Shown piece by piece: positions 19,626 to 28,753 of a DNA stretch of 64,000 nt (the first letter of the stretch is position 1; each line of letters begins with the position of its first letter). Both the position numbers and the translations under genes were made by a program. The stretch is from the NCBI RefSeq assembly GCF_016595495.1, contig NZ_JAENIM010000041.1:297797-361796 (forward strand), written 5' to 3'. The DNA is from Persicirhabdus sediminis (GTDB taxonomy: Bacteria > Verrucomicrobiota > Verrucomicrobiia > Verrucomicrobiales > Akkermansiaceae). A model generated the notes under the pieces. It had not been told where the DNA came from. It searched no databases and saw only the letters and a program-made list of their open reading frames with translations.

Positions 19626-20051
19626 ATGAGACACAGAAGTAAAACTGCTAAGCTCCAGCGTGACGCTGCACACCGTCGCTCACTTTTGGCAAACCTTACA
19701 TGCAGCCTCATCGAGCATGGCCGCATCCGCACTACTCTCGCAAAAGCTAAGGCACTTCGCCCAGTTGCAGAGAAGATGGTAACATTTGGTAAGCGTGGTG
19801 ATCTTCACGCACGCCGTCAAGCAATCGCATTCCTTCGTCAGAAGGAGCACGTGAAGCACCTTTTTGGCGCTATCGCTGCTGCTAATGCTGACCGTCCAGG
19901 TGGCTACTGCCGCATCACTAAGCTTGGCGCACGTACTAGCGACGCTGCACCTATGGCCTACATCGAGTGGGTTGAAGCTGAAGCGATTGCTGCTGCATCT
20001 GCTCCTCAGTCTGAAGAGCCAGTTGCTGAAGCTGCTGCTAGCGAAGAGTAA
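19626..20051 (+). CDS. rplQ: 50S ribosomal protein L17
   Basis: The 141-aa protein begins MRHRSKTAKLQRDAAHRRSL, matching the L17 N-terminus, followed by NLTCSLIEHGRIRTTLAKAKALRP. L17 binds domain III of 23S rRNA near the exit tunnel. It has an acidic Ala/Glu-rich C-terminal extension of about 25 residues beyond the core. It is the second gene of the rpoA-rplQ unit and is followed directly by a strong terminator. Confidence 0.98.
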   Translation: MRHRSKTAKLQRDAAHRRSLLANLTCSLIEHGRIRTTLAKAKALRPVAEKMVTFGKRGDLHARRQAIAFLRQKEHVKHLFGAIAAANADRPGGYCRITKLGARTSDAAPMAYIEWVEAEAIAAASAPQSEEPVAEAAASEE

Positions 20052-20071
20052 TCTAAGCAATATTATCTTTC

Positions 20072-20107
20072 AAAAGCACGTCCCGTCACGGAGCGTGCTT
20101 TTTTTTG
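20072..20107 (+). terminator. Intrinsic terminator of rpoA-rplQ
   Basis: AAAGCACG pairs with CGTGCTTT around a 13-nt loop and is followed by a run of T, about 20 bp after the rplQ stop. Confidence 0.9.
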
Positions 20108-20372
20108 TTCCTAGATATTAGCCAGCCCGCATTTGCAGAGCTGGTAGCTAGCTGGCTGGAATCGTGTGCCTGAGCACGCTGGCAGCTTGTAGATGGGCGG
20201 TTAACTGGCGCGCTGACGTAACTTGCGAGGGTTTGTATTAGCCTATTCACGAGTGGGTTGAGTACAAAGGATTGGCTGAAACGGTCGATTGACGCTCTTT
20301 ATACTTGAGCTGGCGGCTTGCTTTGCTCAGCTTTTGATTTGTCGTTTCCAGAAAACGGCAAGATCCTTGATT

Positions 20373-22136
20373 ATGAATGCCATTGCCTCTCTACGCCGAC
20401 TCTTTGCCTACTTAATGATATTCCCGATGATGATAGGGGTGGCGACAGCTGGGGAGGAGCAGCCAGTTGGGTTTGCCGATAAGCTGGATGCACATCTAAG
20501 TACCTTTGTAACTTACTTGTACGATGTGGTATTTGTTAAAGTACCTATCTGGGGTGAGCATAAGGTGCCTGTGGTTTTGATCTTTTTGGTCGTCACGGGT
20601 GTGTTTATGACGATCTATTTCAAGTTTCTCAACGTGAGAGCTTTTGGTTTGGCCATCCGTACGGCGCGTGGAAAATACACACCAAAAGATGCTCCCGGTC
20701 AGATTACCCATTTCCAAGCGCTCACTGCAGCGCTCTCGGCTACTGTTGGTTTAGGTAATATTTCAGGTGTTGCGATTGCGGTCGGCATTGGTGGCCCCGG
20801 CGCTACTTTCTGGATGATCATGATGGCTTTGTGCGGCATGACGACTAAGTTCTGTGAGTGTACGTTGGGTGTGAAATATCGCAAAATCGACGCGCAAGGA
20901 AAAGTACACGGTGGTGGTATGTACTACCTCAGCCAAGGACTTAAAGAGCGCGGATTAGGCAAGCTAGGTGCTGTTCTGGCTGTGTTCTTTGCCATCATGT
21001 GCATTGGTTCAGCAATTGGTGCCGGCAACATGTATCAAGTCAACCAGGCAACTACGCAGATGTCGCAAGAGTTTGGTTTGTTTATCGAAGATATTCACTT
21101 CTTGGGCATGGATCTGCCTGGTTCCTTGGTTTTTGGTACCATCATCGCAGTGATTGCAGGTAGCGTGATTATTGGTGGTATTGTTTGGATTGCACGCGTG
21201 ACTTCTATTCTGGTACCGTTGATGTGTGGTGCTTACGTGATTGGCGCATTAATTATTATTTTCGGTAACCTAGAGATGGTGCCTGGCGCATTTAAGTCAA
21301 TCTTAGTAGGCGCATTCAGTTCGGCAGCTTTGGGCGGTGGATTTATTGGTGCCTTAATTCAAGGGGTAACTCGTGGAGCCTTCTCCAACGAAGCTGGATT
21401 TGGTTCCGCTCCAATTGCTCACTCAGCAGTGAAAACTAAAAAACCAGCTAGTGAGGGGCTGGTAGCTTTGATTGAGCCATTTACCGATACGGTGGTTGTT
21501 TGTACCATGACGGCATTGGTATTGGTGATCACTGGTGCGTGGAATGTAGACGCATTAACCAATAAAGATGAAGTCGCCTTATTTAAAGGTCCCGAAGCCA
21601 AGGTTATGGTTATCGATGACCTTGAGCAGGGCTCTGAGCTGTCGTTTGTGAAAGCAAAGGTGAATGCCGATGGTAACTATTCGGAAGTCTATAAAGATAG
21701 TAATCCTGAAGAGACCTACTGGGTGGCCAACGCTGACATTGACGTTGTTGAAGGCATTCGCCGTACATCATATGCGTTCCAGCAGGAGCTTCCTTGGTTC
21801 CCTGGCCTACTTGGTGTTGCCGTTCTATTGTTTGCGTTCTCCACTATGATTTCGTGGTCGTACTACGGTGAACAGGCGGTGATTTACCTATGTGGCCGTC
21901 GTATTCCTGGGGTAGTTCTCGCTTATAAGCTTATGTTCTGTGTCTTCTCCGTCATTGGTGCGGTGGCTTCACTGACGAATGTTCTAGCCATTTCAGATGC
22001 CATGTTCTTTGCCATGATGGTGCCAAACGTCTTTGCCTTATTCATTCTGCTGCCAGTAGTGAAGCGTGAACTGAAAGATTTCCAACAGCATGCAGCTGAT
22101 ATCGATTCCGGCGCTAAGTCAGTGGAAGACGATTAA
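20373..22136 (+). CDS. Alanine/glycine:cation symporter (AGCS family)
   Basis: The protein is 587 aa from ATG 20373, which begins a signal-like hydrophobic segment; a TTG-initiated extension at 20289 looks unlikely. AGCS signatures include FQALTAALSATVGLGNISG, GGPGATFWMI, GGMYYLSQGL, GIFSNEAGFGSAP-like GAFSNEAGFGSAPIAHS and FSTMISWSYYGE. The family imports alanine or glycine with Na+ through about eleven membrane helices. Compared with the usual ~480 aa, there is an extra N-terminal hydrophobic region and a polar insert of about 60 residues (DALTNKDEVALFKG to EETYWVANADIDVV) between two late helices. It is monocistronic, with rplQ's terminator on one side and a hairpin on the other. The exact substrate is not deducible. 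Confidence 0.9.
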   Translation: MNAIASLRRLFAYLMIFPMMIGVATAGEEQPVGFADKLDAHLSTFVTYLYDVVFVKVPIWGEHKVPVVLIFLVVTGVFMTIYFKFLNVRAFGLAIRTARGKYTPKDAPGQITHFQALTAALSATVGLGNISGVAIAVGIGGPGATFWMIMMALCGMTTKFCECTLGVKYRKIDAQGKVHGGGMYYLSQGLKERGLGKLGAVLAVFFAIMCIGSAIGAGNMYQVNQATTQMSQEFGLFIEDIHFLGMDLPGSLVFGTIIAVIAGSVIIGGIVWIARVTSILVPLMCGAYVIGALIIIFGNLEMVPGAFKSILVGAFSSAALGGGFIGALIQGVTRGAFSNEAGFGSAPIAHSAVKTKKPASEGLVALIEPFTDTVVVCTMTALVLVITGAWNVDALTNKDEVALFKGPEAKVMVIDDLEQGSELSFVKAKVNADGNYSEVYKDSNPEETYWVANADIDVVEGIRRTSYAFQQELPWFPGLLGVAVLLFAFSTMISWSYYGEQAVIYLCGRRIPGVVLAYKLMFCVFSVIGAVASLTNVLAISDAMFFAMMVPNVFALFILLPVVKRELKDFQQHAADIDSGAKSVEDD

Positions 22137-22203
22137 TCGATTCTAGCTGAAACTTGGCATTGTCAGTTAGGTATATTTAAGCCAAGTTAATTATCTCTCT
22201 CGA

Positions 22204-22242
22204 CCTGTTCGCGTCACCCACGGTGAACAGGGCGAGATTTTT
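22204..22242 (+). terminator. Hairpin between symporter and parE genes
   Basis: CCTGTTC pairs with GAACAGG around a loop containing an alternative CACC/GGTG stem, followed by GCGAGATTTTTG. It could end the symporter transcript. Because it lies 25-60 bp before parE, an attenuator-like role cannot be excluded. Confidence 0.45.
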
Positions 22243-22266
22243 GTACCAAAATTTTTCACACTATCT

Positions 22267-24114
22267 ATGGCCGCAAAGTATACCGAAGACGACATTAAGA
22301 GCTTAGATTGGAAACAGCACATCCGCATGCGCCCTGGCATGTACATTGGCAAGCTGGGTGACGGGTCACACGCTGAAGATGGCATCTACATTTTGCTCAA
22401 AGAGGCGATGGACAACTCGGTTGACGAGTTTGTCATGGGCCACGGCGTTCGCATTGAGGTCAATATCGATGAAGCTGGGCGCGTGGAAGTCCGTGACTAC
22501 GGTCGTGGTATTCCGCTGGGCAAGCTGATGGACTGTGCCGCCAAGATCAATACCGGTGCCAAATACGATAGTGAAGCATTCAAAAAGTCAGTTGGCCTCA
22601 ATGGGGTTGGTATCAAGGCGGTGAATGCGCTTTCACAGTTTTTTGAAATCCAAGCGTGGCGCGAAGGTAAAACCAAAGCCATCGAGTTTAGCAAAGGTGA
22701 AGTGGTCACTGAGATGAAACGCGCTCGCGCTGACGACGGCCCAGATGGCACGCGTCTCGCTTTCGACGTGGATACGTCAATTTTCCCTGAGCAGACACGC
22801 TTCCGTGCTGGGTTTGTGGAGAAAATGTGCCGTTATTATTCCTACCTGAATCCAGGATTGGAAATCGTCTTCAACGGTCGCAAGTTCAAATCAAAAAATG
22901 GCCTGCTCGACCTTCTCAAAGAAGAGATGGACGGCGGTGCGCTCTACGATCCTATCCACCTATCAGGCAAGGACATCGAGATTGCTTTCACCCACACAGC
23001 TGATAGCAGCGAAGATTATTATTCATTTGTTAATGGCCAGAATACTCACCAAGGCGGTACGCATTTGGCGGCATTTCGTGAGGCCATTGTGCAAGCAGTA
23101 CGTGGGTTTTATAAAAAACAATATAACCCGTCGGACATCCGCTCAGGCATCGCTTCGGCAATTCTAGTGCGCATCGAGGAACCAGTTTTTGAGAGCCAGA
23201 CAAAAACCAAGCTGGGCAGCATGACGGTATCGCCTGAGGGCGAAACCATTCGCACATTTGTGGTCAATTTCCTCAAAGAACACCTCGATAACTACCTGCA
23301 CAAAAACCCTAAAACGGCGGAAGCTCTGCAAAAGAGAATCCTTGCCGCTGAGCGCGAACGCAAAGAACTCACTGGCGTCAAAAAGCTGGCTAGAGAACGC
23401 GCCCGCAAAGCTAAAGTTCACAATAAAAAACTTCGAGATTGCCGCGTCCACTTCAGCTCGAAGAAAAAGCGCCGCGAGGAAACTACAGTTTTCATTACCG
23501 AGGGGAACTCAGCCAGTGGCTCAATCACCAAGAGCCGCGATGTAGAAACCCAAGCGGTATTCTCGCTGCGCGGAAAACCGCTCAATTCGTATGCCATGAA
23601 ACGTAAAGTGGTTTATGAAAATGAGGAATTTAACCTGCTTCAGCACGCGCTCGACATCGAAGAAGGATTGGAAAACCTGCGCTACAACAAAGTAGTGATC
23701 GCGACCGATGCCGACGTTGATGGCATGCACATCCGCCTGCTTCTGCTAACATTTTTCCTGCAGTTCTTCCCTGAGCTGATCCGCAATGGCCACCTGTATA
23801 TCCTACAGACGCCATTGTTCCGTGTGCGTAATAAAAAGCAGACAATTTATTGTTACAGCGAAGACGAGCGTGTAGCTGCCATGAAAAAAATTGGCAAAAA
23901 CCCAGAGATTACCCGATTCAAAGGTCTCGGTGAAATCTCAGCTGACGAGTTTGCTTTCATGATCGGGCCAGACATGCGTCTCGACCCAGTTCTCATGGAA
24001 GAAGGCAAAGGTGTCAAAGAAATGCTCGCCTTCTACATGGGCCGCAATACGCCAGAACGCCAACAATACATCATCGAAAACCTACGCGTCGACATCGACG
24101 ACGCCGAGGTTTAG
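22267..24114 (+). CDS. parE: DNA topoisomerase IV subunit B (ParE-type type IIA ATPase subunit)
   Basis: The 615-aa protein has a GHKL ATPase domain ([46 protein letters not shown]), a transducer domain, and a TOPRIM domain with [10 protein letters not shown] (D481, D483, D485) and [13 protein letters not shown]. The length fits the short ParE/GyrB type without the enterobacterial GyrB insert. The sequence resembles the Bacteroidota/Verrucomicrobiota ParE-like branch ([20 protein letters not shown]). The TOPRIM glutamate motif reads EGNSA (E412, N414), where EGDSA is usual. It powers strand passage with a ParC partner for decatenation. No parC is adjacent; a repeat array begins 9 bp after the stop. 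Confidence 0.93.
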   Translation: MAAKYTEDDIKSLDWKQHIRMRPGMYIGKLGDGSHAEDGIYILLKEAMDNSVDEFVMGHGVRIEVNIDEAGRVEVRDYGRGIPLGKLMDCAAKINTGAKYDSEAFKKSVGLNGVGIKAVNALSQFFEIQAWREGKTKAIEFSKGEVVTEMKRARADDGPDGTRLAFDVDTSIFPEQTRFRAGFVEKMCRYYSYLNPGLEIVFNGRKFKSKNGLLDLLKEEMDGGALYDPIHLSGKDIEIAFTHTADSSEDYYSFVNGQNTHQGGTHLAAFREAIVQAVRGFYKKQYNPSDIRSGIASAILVRIEEPVFESQTKTKLGSMTVSPEGETIRTFVVNFLKEHLDNYLHKNPKTAEALQKRILAAERERKELTGVKKLARERARKAKVHNKKLRDCRVHFSSKKKRREETTVFITEGNSASGSITKSRDVETQAVFSLRGKPLNSYAMKRKVVYENEEFNLLQHALDIEEGLENLRYNKVVIATDADVDGMHIRLLLLTFFLQFFPELIRNGHLYILQTPLFRVRNKKQTIYCYSEDERVAAMKKIGKNPEITRFKGLGEISADEFAFMIGPDMRLDPVLMEEGKGVKEMLAFYMGRNTPERQQYIIENLRVDIDDAEV

Positions 24115-24122
24115 GGGGGCGA

Positions 24123-24170
24123 GTGATCAGTGATCAGTGATCAGTGTTCAGTGTTCAGTGTTCAGTGTTC
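24123..24170. repeat. 7-bp tandem repeat
   Basis: Three GTGATCA units are followed by three GTGTTCA units and a partial one, 48 bp in total. It is a simple microsatellite just after the parE stop, likely prone to slippage. Confidence 0.9.
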
Positions 24171-24182
24171 GGGCTTCGCTAT

Positions 24183-24430
24183 CAGTTAAGCCTTCATAGG
24201 CATAAGGCACTGACGGCGATGATTCTAGCTGGGCTTCATACGCTGGAGCACTGATGGTGGCAATTCTAGCTGGGCTTCATACGCTGGAGCACTGATGGTG
24301 GCAATTCTAGCTGGGCTTCATAGGCGCGGGGCTTTGACGGCGATAATCTAGCTGGGCTTCATAGGCACGGGGCACTGAAGGCGATAATTCTAGCTGGTCT
24401 TCATAGGTATGGGGCGCTGAAGGCGGCAAA
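24183..24430. repeat. Degenerate ~41-bp tandem repeat array
   Basis: The marker TCTAGCTGG(G)CTTCAT occurs at 24224, 24265, 24306, 24347 and 24389, a period of 41, 41, 41 and 42 bp, with a degenerate copy before them. Unit bodies vary (CACTGATGGTGGCAAT, CTTTGACGGCGATAA). The copies are direct and contiguous with no unique spacers, so this is not a CRISPR array. It is non-coding. Confidence 0.9.
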
Positions 24431-24436
24431 GAACAA

Positions 24437-24494
24437 AGCCCAGGGCTTCAGCCCTGGGGAAGGCAGGTGTCAGCCACGCGCCCTGAAAGGGCGC
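24437..24494. repeat. Pair of palindromes (REP-like)
   Basis: CCCAGGGC-TTCA-GCCCTGGG (24439-24458) is followed after about 20 bp by GCGCCCT-GA-AAGGGCGC (24478-24494). Neither is followed by a T-run, so they look more like REP elements than terminators. The remaining 200 bp to the next gene holds nothing I can identify. Confidence 0.65.
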
Positions 24495-24691
24495 TAGAAA
24501 ACTTCATTTGGCGTGTGGCAACATTTTCAGTTTTAACCACTAGCAAGCATTATTTTTTAGCTGGCTTTGGTTCCTAACTGGCTGTGCTTTCATCTGGCTC
24601 TGTTATGACAATTTCCAGCTGAAAATATATCTTGTTAGAAATTGCCTCACGCTGGCACCATATCATGCTAACCATCTAATCACCTGACCGG

Positions 24692-25711
24692 CTACTTGTT
24701 TTTCATGACTAACAAAAGCGGCCGGTGATCGCTGGCAAAATACCAACTCTTAGGAGAGAGAATCTGACTATGCTTACAGCTGAAATGTTTCTGCAGCTTG
24801 GCGCTGAGCAGGAAATAATCCAGCCGCGAGTAGTGGTCCTGTAGTTTCCAATAATGTGTCCACCTCTGGCCGTCGGCATCGCTGATAGATAATGGTGTGA
24901 GCTGGCTGGATTTCTCCCCCGAACTGCACAAGGCATGCACGGCGGCTGAGTTTCTATGGTCGTTGAGGTCACCGTGAACGACTAACTGAATGTCTGGGTT
25001 TTGCTTAAATTGTGCGTCAATATAGGTTCTAGCGAGCTCGGCTTCATGGCGGCGCAGCGCAGCTTGATCTGCATAATCAACTGGGCGCATCGACTTCAGA
25101 TGTAGGCCAAGAAAGTGCACCGGCCCGCTCTCAAAATGAATGGAGGCATGCAGTAGTCCACGCGACATTTCAAACCGTCGACCATCTAGCTGGAAACTGG
25201 TTTTCTGATCGTAATGGTGCGGGTGGATGGGAAATCTTGACAACATGGCGAGGTGGCGCACGGGATCGCGCCCGCAGTGCATGTGGCTAAATGGCATCGG
25301 CTGGCCACGTTTGGCTAGCTCCAGCTGCAGACGTTTGAGATCTTTCTCGCTCCCCATTTCACACACACTGAGAACATGCGGCTGGGCGCCGGCAATGATA
25401 TCGGCAATCAGCTCAATCTGTGCAGCGGATTTCACCGGAATCTCTTGCTCGCGGCTGGCATCACTTTCCTCGCACAGAAAGTGGCGCAAGTTGTAGCTGA
25501 GCACCCGTAGGCCATCGGCGGGAAATATTTCCTCACCGGCTATCTCAGCTGATTGCTGGGCATCATTTGTAGACGCTGGACCAGCTGGCGCGGGAGTTTC
25601 CTGCTCGGCGCTTGGCCAGCTCGGTGTGGATTTCTCCTCGCATGACGACTGGCTCAGGGTGAGCAAAAGCACTGCCAGTGGCCAAAAAAAGACCCCGAGC
25701 TGCAAATGCAT
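24692..25711 (-). CDS. Endonuclease/exonuclease/phosphatase-family lipoprotein
   Basis: The protein is 339 aa from ATG 25711, chosen because the N-terminus then becomes a proper lipoprotein signal (MHLQLGVFFWPLAVLLLTL then SQSSC). The open frame extends to 25783. After a Pro/Ala-rich linker the EEP fold shows its ordered motifs: LSYNLRHF, VCEMG (metal-binding Glu), HLKSMR, VVHGDLNDHR and ASDHRPLLLV, which supply the Mg2+ site and catalytic His/Asp pair. The family includes nucleases, sphingomyelinases and inositol phosphatases. A lipid-anchored periplasmic or surface phosphodiesterase is likely, but the substrate cannot be read. The gene is transcribed towards the parE repeats, and tatA homologues lie upstream on the same strand. 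Confidence 0.85.
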   Translation of the reverse strand: MHLQLGVFFWPLAVLLLTLSQSSCEEKSTPSWPSAEQETPAPAGPASTNDAQQSAEIAGEEIFPADGLRVLSYNLRHFLCEESDASREQEIPVKSAAQIELIADIIAGAQPHVLSVCEMGSEKDLKRLQLELAKRGQPMPFSHMHCGRDPVRHLAMLSRFPIHPHHYDQKTSFQLDGRRFEMSRGLLHASIHFESGPVHFLGLHLKSMRPVDYADQAALRRHEAELARTYIDAQFKQNPDIQLVVHGDLNDHRNSAAVHALCSSGEKSSQLTPLSISDADGQRWTHYWKLQDHYSRLDYFLLSAKLQKHFSCKHSQILSPKSWYFASDHRPLLLVMKNK

Positions 25712-25807
25712 GACTCGAGGTATAATGGCGCCGCAATTACTGCGGCGGTTGGTGATGTTGAGCTTGGCGTGGGGAACTGCCATTGGCCAATTTATTTCAG
25801 CTGGTGA

Positions 25808-26059
25808 TTAAGCGTCTTCGCTATCAGATTTCTTAGCTGCAGGCTGCGCAGGTTTGGCAACCGGTGTTTTTTTTGTCTCAGTTTCAGCACTGGTGATTTC
25901 GTGCTCAAATTCTTCTTTAGCACGCTTGAATTCGCCCATGCTTTTGCCGATTCCGCGGGCAAGCTCAGGCAGCTTCTTCGCGCCAAAGAGAAGAAGAATG
26001 AGGATGAACAAGATGACCATTTCTTGTCCGCCGAGAGGTCCGAATGCGAGAGTGTTCAT
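25808..26059 (-). CDS. tatA: Sec-independent translocase TatA/TatE-type protein (copy 1)
   Basis: This 83-aa protein has the TatA layout: a short N-terminus with one membrane helix (MVILFILILLLFG), the hinge FGAKKLPELARGIGKSMGEF, an amphipathic helix, and a charged C-tail with KKTPVAKPAQPAAKK. TatA oligomers form the twin-arginine pore with TatC. A near-identical paralogue lies 161 bp upstream on the same strand, and no tatC is in the window. Confidence 0.93.
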   Translation of the reverse strand: MNTLAFGPLGGQEMVILFILILLLFGAKKLPELARGIGKSMGEFKRAKEEFEHEITSAETETKKTPVAKPAQPAAKKSDSEDA

Positions 26060-26220
26060 AGCTTTGACCGCAAACTAAGGGCGCAAGGCGACTAATGCAA
26101 ACGTTATCTTTGCGAAATAAACCGCAATTTATGCAGAGATTCAGCCCTGCTTAGCTGGCTGGAGGTCTCATTTTAGCAATGAAACTCCAGCTAGAAGTCT
26201 CTTACTCAGCAGCTAAGGAG

Positions 26221-26517
26221 CTACGCTTTGTCCTCAGTTTCCACTGATGGATTAGCTGATGTAGTTTCCGCTGGAGCATCGGCGGATTTGGCTACCGGGC
26301 GGTGCGCAGGTTTTGCTGGCGCAGCTAGCTCAGCATCCTGAGAGCGTGTCATTTCGTGCTCAAATTCCTCCTTCGCACGGCGAAATTCGCCCATGCTCTT
26401 GCCAATGCTGCGCGCGAGGCTAGGCAGCTTTTTAGGCCCAAAAAAGAGCAAAACGATGAGAAAAATGACGACCATTTCTTGGGCGCCAAGTGAGCCGATA
26501 AATGCGAGTGAGTTCAT
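26221..26517 (-). CDS. tatA: Sec-independent translocase TatA/TatE-type protein (copy 2)
   Basis: The protein is 98 aa from ATG 26517, chosen by alignment of MNSLAF with MNTLAF of its neighbour; the frame opens seven codons earlier with a hydrophobic, unlikely start. It has membrane helix MVVIFLIVLLFFG and hinge GPKKLPSLARSIGKSMGEFRRAKEE, then an Ala/Pro-rich acidic tail that differs from copy 1. Tandem tatA genes allow mixed TatA/TatE-like complexes or differential expression. The two genes probably share a promoter upstream of 26540. Confidence 0.92.
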   Translation of the reverse strand: MNSLAFIGSLGAQEMVVIFLIVLLFFGPKKLPSLARSIGKSMGEFRRAKEEFEHEMTRSQDAELAAPAKPAHRPVAKSADAPAETTSANPSVETEDKA

Positions 26518-26674
26518 GATAATAAAAAAAAGATTCATAAGGCCTACGTGGCCTTATAAGTTTAAACGTTACGACGAGATGGAATTGTTCCAGAATTCTT
26601 GAATTCACCTTCTTTTTTTTGCTCACGATTAACTCTCCATCTGTCAGCACACTATAGCTGAGTTTGCTAGCCCA

Positions 26675-27081
26675 TTGTTAAACACAACTATTATTGGCCT
26701 GTTTGCCATTACCTTTGGTCTCAAAGTGACCGTATTTTATATAGCCATCTCCATGGGCTCATTGATCTACGGATTTATGCCAATCGGATTTGTTTCGCAG
26801 GTAGCCAATGAAGATAACCTTTTTGCCATTCCGGTAGCGGCTGGATTGTCATCCCACTCTATATCCACGCTGAAGCGGTCAATCCATTGAGCTCAGCTCT
26901 AGCAGCTAAAGGCATGGGCTTAGGAGCGGTCATGGCATTGATTATTGGCAGCGCGGGAGCCAGCTTGACGGAAGTGATTCTGCTGCGCTCTATTTTCAAA
27001 AATACCATGATCATTGCCTTCCTTGTAGTGATACTTGGCATGGCTGTTAGTGCGGGCTACCTCTACTCCCTGTTATTTTAG
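26675..27081 (+). pseudogene. Broken DUF318/ArsP-type permease, C-terminal remnant with frameshift
   Basis: Two overlapping frames together reproduce the last ~130 residues of a DUF318 (ArsP_1-like) membrane permease. The first gives ISMGSLIYGFMPIGFVSQVA and NLFAIPVAAG. After a shift near 26845 the second continues IVIPLYIHAEAVNPLSSALA, AKGMGLGAVMALIIGSAGAS and LTEVILLRSIFKNT, ending at TAA 27081. An in-frame stop about 40 bp before 26675 shows that the N-terminal half is missing. This is therefore a truncated, frameshifted remnant, not two small genes. Intact relatives export or import organoarsenicals or other solutes. Confidence 0.75.
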
Positions 27082-27364
27082 GACAAAGCCTACAGCCATC
27101 GGCAAGGCCGCTAGTAGGGGACTGCGCAAAATATAGCAGCTGGAGAATCACGAAATAGCCAGCTGGGAATCGTAGCTTTCCAGCTGGCTTGTTATTTATT
27201 TTAAGTTGGTTACATGGAAGGTTTTCCTCGTGTAGTGTGATTCTTTTATATTCTGTTTTTTTATATTAGTCAGAGTCATTTGTTTCAGTGTAAAAATAAT
27301 TTTACAAACATTGGTGGGTCATTTGACATCTGACTGCTAGTTTTGAGCTAGATTTCGATCAGCT

Positions 27365-28753
27365 ATGAAAATGACCTATTTAATAAGCCTTGTTCTCTTC
27401 ACTGCCTCAGCAGCTGGGGCGTTCGCTCAAAATGAGAAAAATCCATTCAAAGAGAGGAACGCAAAAACCGCTGAGGAAGCAAAAAGTCGGCCAGTGAATA
27501 TCATTAGTTTGTTTGAGTATATAGAGGTTCCCAAGCAGAAGTTAGATCATCTGTTGATCAACTCAGGAGAGCTTGAAATCACTAGAGAGCAGGCGCAAAA
27601 GTGGGTAGATGCAGGGGAATCCAAAGTGATTCGGTCGTCGTTGACGATCTCTTTAAACACAGAGAAGGGGCGTAACGAAAGTTTGGTAGAGGTGTATAGG
27701 CCCACTAAATACAACTCGGTGGGTGTCGGTGCATGGCCAGTACCAGCCTCGTTTGTGAAGCAGAATTTGGGATTCAGTGAGGATTTTGAGTTACATATCA
27801 ATGAGGACGGCAAAGGGATCGAGTCACGTATTGTGGTGGACTATTCAGTTCTTAAAGAAGGGCCAGCCATTCACCCTTTGGTCACAAAGACGAGAGAACC
27901 AGAGGATGTATTGATGGCTTCATTGAGTCACTCATCGTTCACCTTCGCCAATCTATCGATGAAATTTGGGGAGAGCTATTTGATTGGTCGACTGGAGGAT
28001 GTCCACTCAGAAGGAATGTCGTGCCTCGTGTTTTACAAAGCTGCAAAGTGGCAGGTTCCCTTGCTCGATAGTGAATTAAGAAAAGGGGGGAGTGATGTTC
28101 AGCAATATACGATGCATGCCCATTTTGTTACCGTTAATCAATATGGTTGGAGTGAGATTGTCAGCGATACTCCTCTGAGTGAATTAGCTGAAAGTAGCTG
28201 GGAGAAAGTATTGAGATTGGCTAAGGTAGGAGAGGCTGAATTTGATGGTTCTCTGGTCATGCGTAGTGCCCACAATCATCGGGCTAAGGCGACGAATGTG
28301 ACGCAAATACCTTTTTCTCTACAGTTTGCACAGTCGATTAATAAAGGGGGGGCGAGCATACCGCCTTTGAGTGTGGAATCTGCTCTGGTGACAGTTGGCC
28401 CAGGTGGTGAAATGAATAATAAAGAGCTCACCTTGATGGCTAATCACCAGCAGGAGGAGGGGCTGAGTTTAGAGTTTTACTGTGATTTTGAGCAGGATGG
28501 GGCGTATCTTAAATACTTTTCAGCTCCAAAAAAATCATCACTGGCTGGATATAGTGTGCACCATCGTGTTCGTGATGGAGAGACGTGGATCCCTGACGCT
28601 GAGACACCCCGTATTAAAAGCTCAACGATTCATTCTGCATTTATGCTCACTCCAAACCAGATGACGCTTGCTGGGGTACTGGGGGGAACAGATAAGGACG
28701 GTAAGCCGGATCCTAAAAAACTGACTCTGTTATTCGTTGAGGCGAAGTTATAA
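27365..28753 (+). CDS. Secreted protein of unknown function, coupled to a two-component system
   Basis: The 462-aa product has a signal peptide (TYLISLVLFTASAAGAFA, cleavage near AFA-Q). The mature protein has no domain I recognise. It is rich in beta-strand patterns (VVDYSVLKEG, YTMHAHFVTVNQYGW) and reads like a conserved Planctomycetota/Verrucomicrobiota periplasmic protein. Its TAA stop overlaps the ATG of the histidine kinase gene by one base (TAATG), indicating translational coupling. A sensor accessory or target function is inferred from that context only. Confidence 0.75.
   Translation: MKMTYLISLVLFTASAAGAFAQNEKNPFKERNAKTAEEAKSRPVNIISLFEYIEVPKQKLDHLLINSGELEITREQAQKWVDAGESKVIRSSLTISLNTEKGRNESLVEVYRPTKYNSVGVGAWPVPASFVKQNLGFSEDFELHINEDGKGIESRIVVDYSVLKEGPAIHPLVTKTREPEDVLMASLSHSSFTFANLSMKFGESYLIGRLEDVHSEGMSCLVFYKAAKWQVPLLDSELRKGGSDVQQYTMHAHFVTVNQYGWSEIVSDTPLSELAESSWEKVLRLAKVGEAEFDGSLVMRSAHNHRAKATNVTQIPFSLQFAQSINKGGASIPPLSVESALVTVGPGGEMNNKELTLMANHQQEEGLSLEFYCDFEQDGAYLKYFSAPKKSSLAGYSVHHRVRDGETWIPDAETPRIKSSTIHSAFMLTPNQMTLAGVLGGTDKDGKPDPKKLTLLFVEAKL

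Noticed and set aside
24183..24430. Possible CRISPR array (regular 41-bp repeats)
   Set aside because: The entire 41-bp unit repeats with gradual divergence; there are no unique spacers and no cas genes.
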